This document shows positions 61,867-64,000 of a stretch of 64,000 nt of DNA, one piece after another (within the stretch, counting starts at the first letter, position 1; every line of letters begins with the position of its first letter). Made by a program: the position numbers and the translations under genes. The stretch lies in assembly GCF_019431355.1 (NCBI RefSeq), contig NZ_CP080269.1:3195001-3259000 (forward strand), read 5' to 3'. The notes below the pieces were generated by a model, which searched no databases, was not told where the DNA came from, and saw only the letters and a program-made list of their open reading frames with translations. Origin of the DNA: Paenibacillus sp. R14(2021). Lineage in GTDB: Bacteria > Bacillota > Bacilli > Paenibacillales > Paenibacillaceae.

Positions 61867-62376
61867 TTAAGATTCAAAGACGAATACCGGCCCGTTCCAG
61901 CTGTCATTATGTACGCTTGCCTCTTGATAGCTGCCGTCTGCTCTATAATTGTGAATGACATGCTTCCAGAACGAGTAGGCGTCCTTATTGGATGCGGTTT
62001 GTCTAATCTCCCAAGTGCCCGGAAACTGTTGAAATACGGACAAGGCCGCCTGCTTGCCCACGCCTTGTCGCCGATATTTTCGCATAATAAAGAATTCGCT
62101 GATTACGTTGGTCCGCTCTGCCGTGTTCAGCTTCATATACGCTTGCGGCACGTCCAGCATAACCAGGGCAAATCCCGCGATCTCCTCGTCCACCGTGACG
62201 ATAAATGGACGCCGGTATTCATCCGTCCACTGATGATCAAAGTACTTATACAGGTACAACCCATGCCTGTTTAGAACATGACCGTCGAATTCGCTGCTGT
62301 CGTAACGATACAACTGAATGAGGTGCTGCAATACTGTCTTATCCTCGTAAGGGACGAGCGACAACTGAATGTTCAT
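61867..62376 (-). CDS. GNAT-family N-acetyltransferase
   Basis: 169 residues with a GNAT core: IAGFALVMLDVPQAYMKLN, EFFIMRKYRRQGVGKQAALS (acetyl-CoA loop RRQGVG), and TASNKDAYSFWKHVI. GAGGAGGG precedes the ATG. Acceptor unknown. First gene of a pair with the NTPase. Confidence 0.88.
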   Translation of the reverse strand: MNIQLSLVPYEDKTVLQHLIQLYRYDSSEFDGHVLNRHGLYLYKYFDHQWTDEYRRPFIVTVDEEIAGFALVMLDVPQAYMKLNTAERTNVISEFFIMRKYRRQGVGKQAALSVFQQFPGTWEIRQTASNKDAYSFWKHVIHNYRADGSYQEASVHNDSWNGPVFVFES

Positions 62377-62497
62377 ATTAGGAACCCTCCTCTATTGTAC
62401 GGAATCTACCACGATTGCAACCAATTCTGAAAGCATCTAGATGAAGAAACAGCTGCCAAGCATCTCGCTCAGCAGCCGTATCGATTACAATATGAAC

Positions 62498-63085
62498 TCA
62501 ACCCGTGATTGAAGCCAGCAGCCCATAGCCGAGCAGCCCGAGTACCACGACAGGGACCATCGCGGCCAGCGAAATGAAGCGTGCCCAGTTGGAGCGTTCA
62601 ATGACCAGCACGAGCGCAATGCCAATGACCAGCTCCGCAGCGCCGAAGCCATGCATGTGATCGTAGCCCTCGTGCAGGAAAATATTCAATCCTTCCGTTA
62701 CGAACACGCCGCCGAGCAGCGCACTGCCGTATTTGCGTCCCCAGAGATAGCCGCCGAGGCCGAAGATCACTCCGCCGACGACAGCAGCCACGAGCCATAC
62801 GATTACAAAATAGAGCGAATGCGGCATATGCTGTACGAACCTCGCGTATCCGTAGTAACCCGCCACCATGCCGATCAGCGAGATGACACCTCCGGCCGCA
62901 GCTCTTGTTTTCGATGTGCCGATTCCGCCGAGGAAGAACGCCGGAACAAGCCATACCGCGCCGGAATTTGCGAGCGAATTCCAATTTCCGGGCAATAGGC
63001 CCTGCCCCAGCACTGTTGCGATGCCCACAAGAAGTCCCGCGATTGCCGAGACAATAAGATATGCGCCAAAACTCGACCTTTTCAA
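62498..63085 (-). CDS. DUF6518-like small membrane protein
   Basis: 195 residues with about six hydrophobic helices (AYLIVSAIAGLLVGIATVLG, VWLVPAFFLGGIG, GGVISLIGMVAGYYGYA, YFVIVWLVAAVVGGVIFGLG, AAELVIGIALVLVIE, and the last near the end). Resembles DUF6518 membrane proteins; function unknown. The start is TTG 63085, 7 bases after GGGAGG; an ATG at 63139 would add a tail with no ribosome site. Confidence 0.65.
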   Translation of the reverse strand: MKRSSFGAYLIVSAIAGLLVGIATVLGQGLLPGNWNSLANSGAVWLVPAFFLGGIGTSKTRAAAGGVISLIGMVAGYYGYARFVQHMPHSLYFVIVWLVAAVVGGVIFGLGGYLWGRKYGSALLGGVFVTEGLNIFLHEGYDHMHGFGAAELVIGIALVLVIERSNWARFISLAAMVPVVVLGLLGYGLLASITG

Positions 63086-63350
63086 AGTAAATCCTCCCGA
63101 TCCGAAGCTGTAGACACCTGATGTAATTTGCTTGAACAAACGTCTTGTCCATTCTAATTCGCCGGCACGAATTTTTCAAACAAATTGGGATCAATTTATT
63201 CGACTCGTTACCGCTTCGTCTTCTACCGCTAAGCGACAATCGCTGGCAGCAGCTCAAGTCTTCCATTTATAATCCATATACTGGATAATAGGGTGGAAGG
63301 CAATATAGGAACTGCCACAAGTACATCTATCGAAAGCGAGGTCGCCGCCA

Positions 63351-64000
63351 ATGGGCAATCCATCCACCAACATCGTAAAAACCAATTGGAACGAGTGGTC
63401 GGACACCTGGTACCGCCGCTACAGAACCGAGGAAGCGATAACGAAACTCATCCATGTGCCGGAATCCGCCTTTCATCCGGTTACCTTCACCATGTTAAAC
63501 AGAGCACTGCCGGATTTGCGGGGCAAACGCGTCTGCGTTCCTTCGAGCGGCGACAATCATGCGGTGTTTGCCTTTCATCTGCTGGGGGCCGACGTTACCT
63601 CTTGCGACATCTCGGAGAGACAGCTGGAGAATAGCTCCCAAATCGCCAGAAAGCACGGCTGGAACATCCGGTTTCTATGCGAGGACACGATGCAGCTGAA
63701 GGGCATAAGCAGTGGGGAATACGATTTGGTCTACACTTCGAACGGCGTGCATGTCTGGATTCAGGACCTTCCTGCCATGTATACGAATATGCATCGGGTG
63801 CTCAAGCAAGGTGGCAGCTACATCATGTACGACATCCATCCTTTCCTGCGCCCGTTCGGTATCCAGGCCCGCGAGGAGCTGCAGATCGTAAAGCCCTATG
63901 ATGAAACGGGTCCCTTCGGCGAAGTTACCACATACAAATGGCGGATCCAGGATATTATGAATGCCATGGTCTCTTCCGGACTGCAGCTCGTACATATGGA
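63351..64000 (+). CDS. Class I SAM-dependent methyltransferase, cut by the window end
   Basis: Open from ATG 63351 (MGNPSTNIVKTNWNEWSDTW) to the right edge without a stop, about 216 codons. The SAM-binding core is visible though altered: GKRVCVPSSGDNHAVFAFHLLG in motif I position (SSGDN for the usual GCGTG), VTSCDISERQLENSSQIA with the acidic residue, DTMQLKG, YDLVYTSNGVHVW, and LKQGGSYIMYDIHP. This fits small-molecule methyltransferases of the UbiE/Methyltransf_11 type. Weak GCGAGG ribosome site. The C-terminus lies outside the window. Confidence 0.8.
   Translation, partial: MGNPSTNIVKTNWNEWSDTWYRRYRTEEAITKLIHVPESAFHPVTFTMLNRALPDLRGKRVCVPSSGDNHAVFAFHLLGADVTSCDISERQLENSSQIARKHGWNIRFLCEDTMQLKGISSGEYDLVYTSNGVHVWIQDLPAMYTNMHRVLKQGGSYIMYDIHPFLRPFGIQAREELQIVKPYDETGPFGEVTTYKWRIQDIMNAMVSSGLQLVHM

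Overview
The window looks like chromosomal DNA of a Paenibacillus or Cohnella-type Gram-positive soil bacterium. Evidence: roughly 55% GC; strong AGGAGG-type ribosome sites with some TTG and GTG starts; lipoprotein solute-binding proteins; four MalFG/LplBC-type permease loci (five permease pairs) with no ATPase gene; and three YesM/YesN-type two-component pairs whose regulators end in AraC helix-turn-helix domains. I see no rRNA, tRNA, insertion sequence, prophage or CRISPR array.

Layout. 0.3-4.4 kb: a YesN/YesM pair and a YiaA/B-type membrane protein. 4.6-8.5 kb: a GH2 glycosidase divergent from an ArsR-type regulator with a long C-terminal domain. 8.5-9.9 kb: a cluster of DnaA-box-like sites followed by a DUF2167 membrane protein. 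9.9-17 kb: a phytanoyl-CoA dioxygenase-like/DUF1450/AraC cluster, DoxX with a divergent HxlR regulator, a secreted alginate-lyase-family protein, a GNAT protein, an NAD(P)-binding protein followed by an epimerase remnant, and an SDR. 17.2-22.6 kb: an SsuD-like flavin monooxygenase in one operon with a sugar-type ABC importer, divergent from an AraC regulator. 22.7-30 kb: an LplABC-type importer with its own YesM/YesN pair. 30.2-32 kb: a DUF2971-like protein and a GNAT protein. 32-38.6 kb: a GH130 phosphorylase, a DUF1861 protein and an importer, divergent from a LacI regulator, with a LacI-type palindrome and a cre match in the shared intergenic region. 38.7-39.8 kb: VOC and DinB proteins. 40-61 kb: a very large uptake locus. 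61.3-64 kb: an NTPase, a GNAT protein, a small membrane protein and a truncated methyltransferase at the right edge.

The 40-61 kb locus is the most interesting part. A regulator, kinase and binding-protein operon (61055 down to 56054) and an eleven-gene minus-strand run (54496 down to 39951) both carry the same 27-base element, 24 of 27 identical, about 100 bases upstream of their first start codon. The long run encodes a binding protein, a second binding protein fused to two carbohydrate-binding-like domains, two permease pairs, an NHL-propeller/TPR membrane protein, a Yip1-type membrane protein, a membrane-anchored DUF5696 protein that may be a glycosidase, a Gfo/Idh/MocA dehydrogenase and a sugar isomerase. 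My reading is a self-regulated, cell-surface glycan capture, trimming and import system whose substrate and several parts are undescribed.

Most of the window thus serves sensing, import and breakdown of plant or microbial glycans. Functional names rest on reading protein motifs by eye; no database search was possible.
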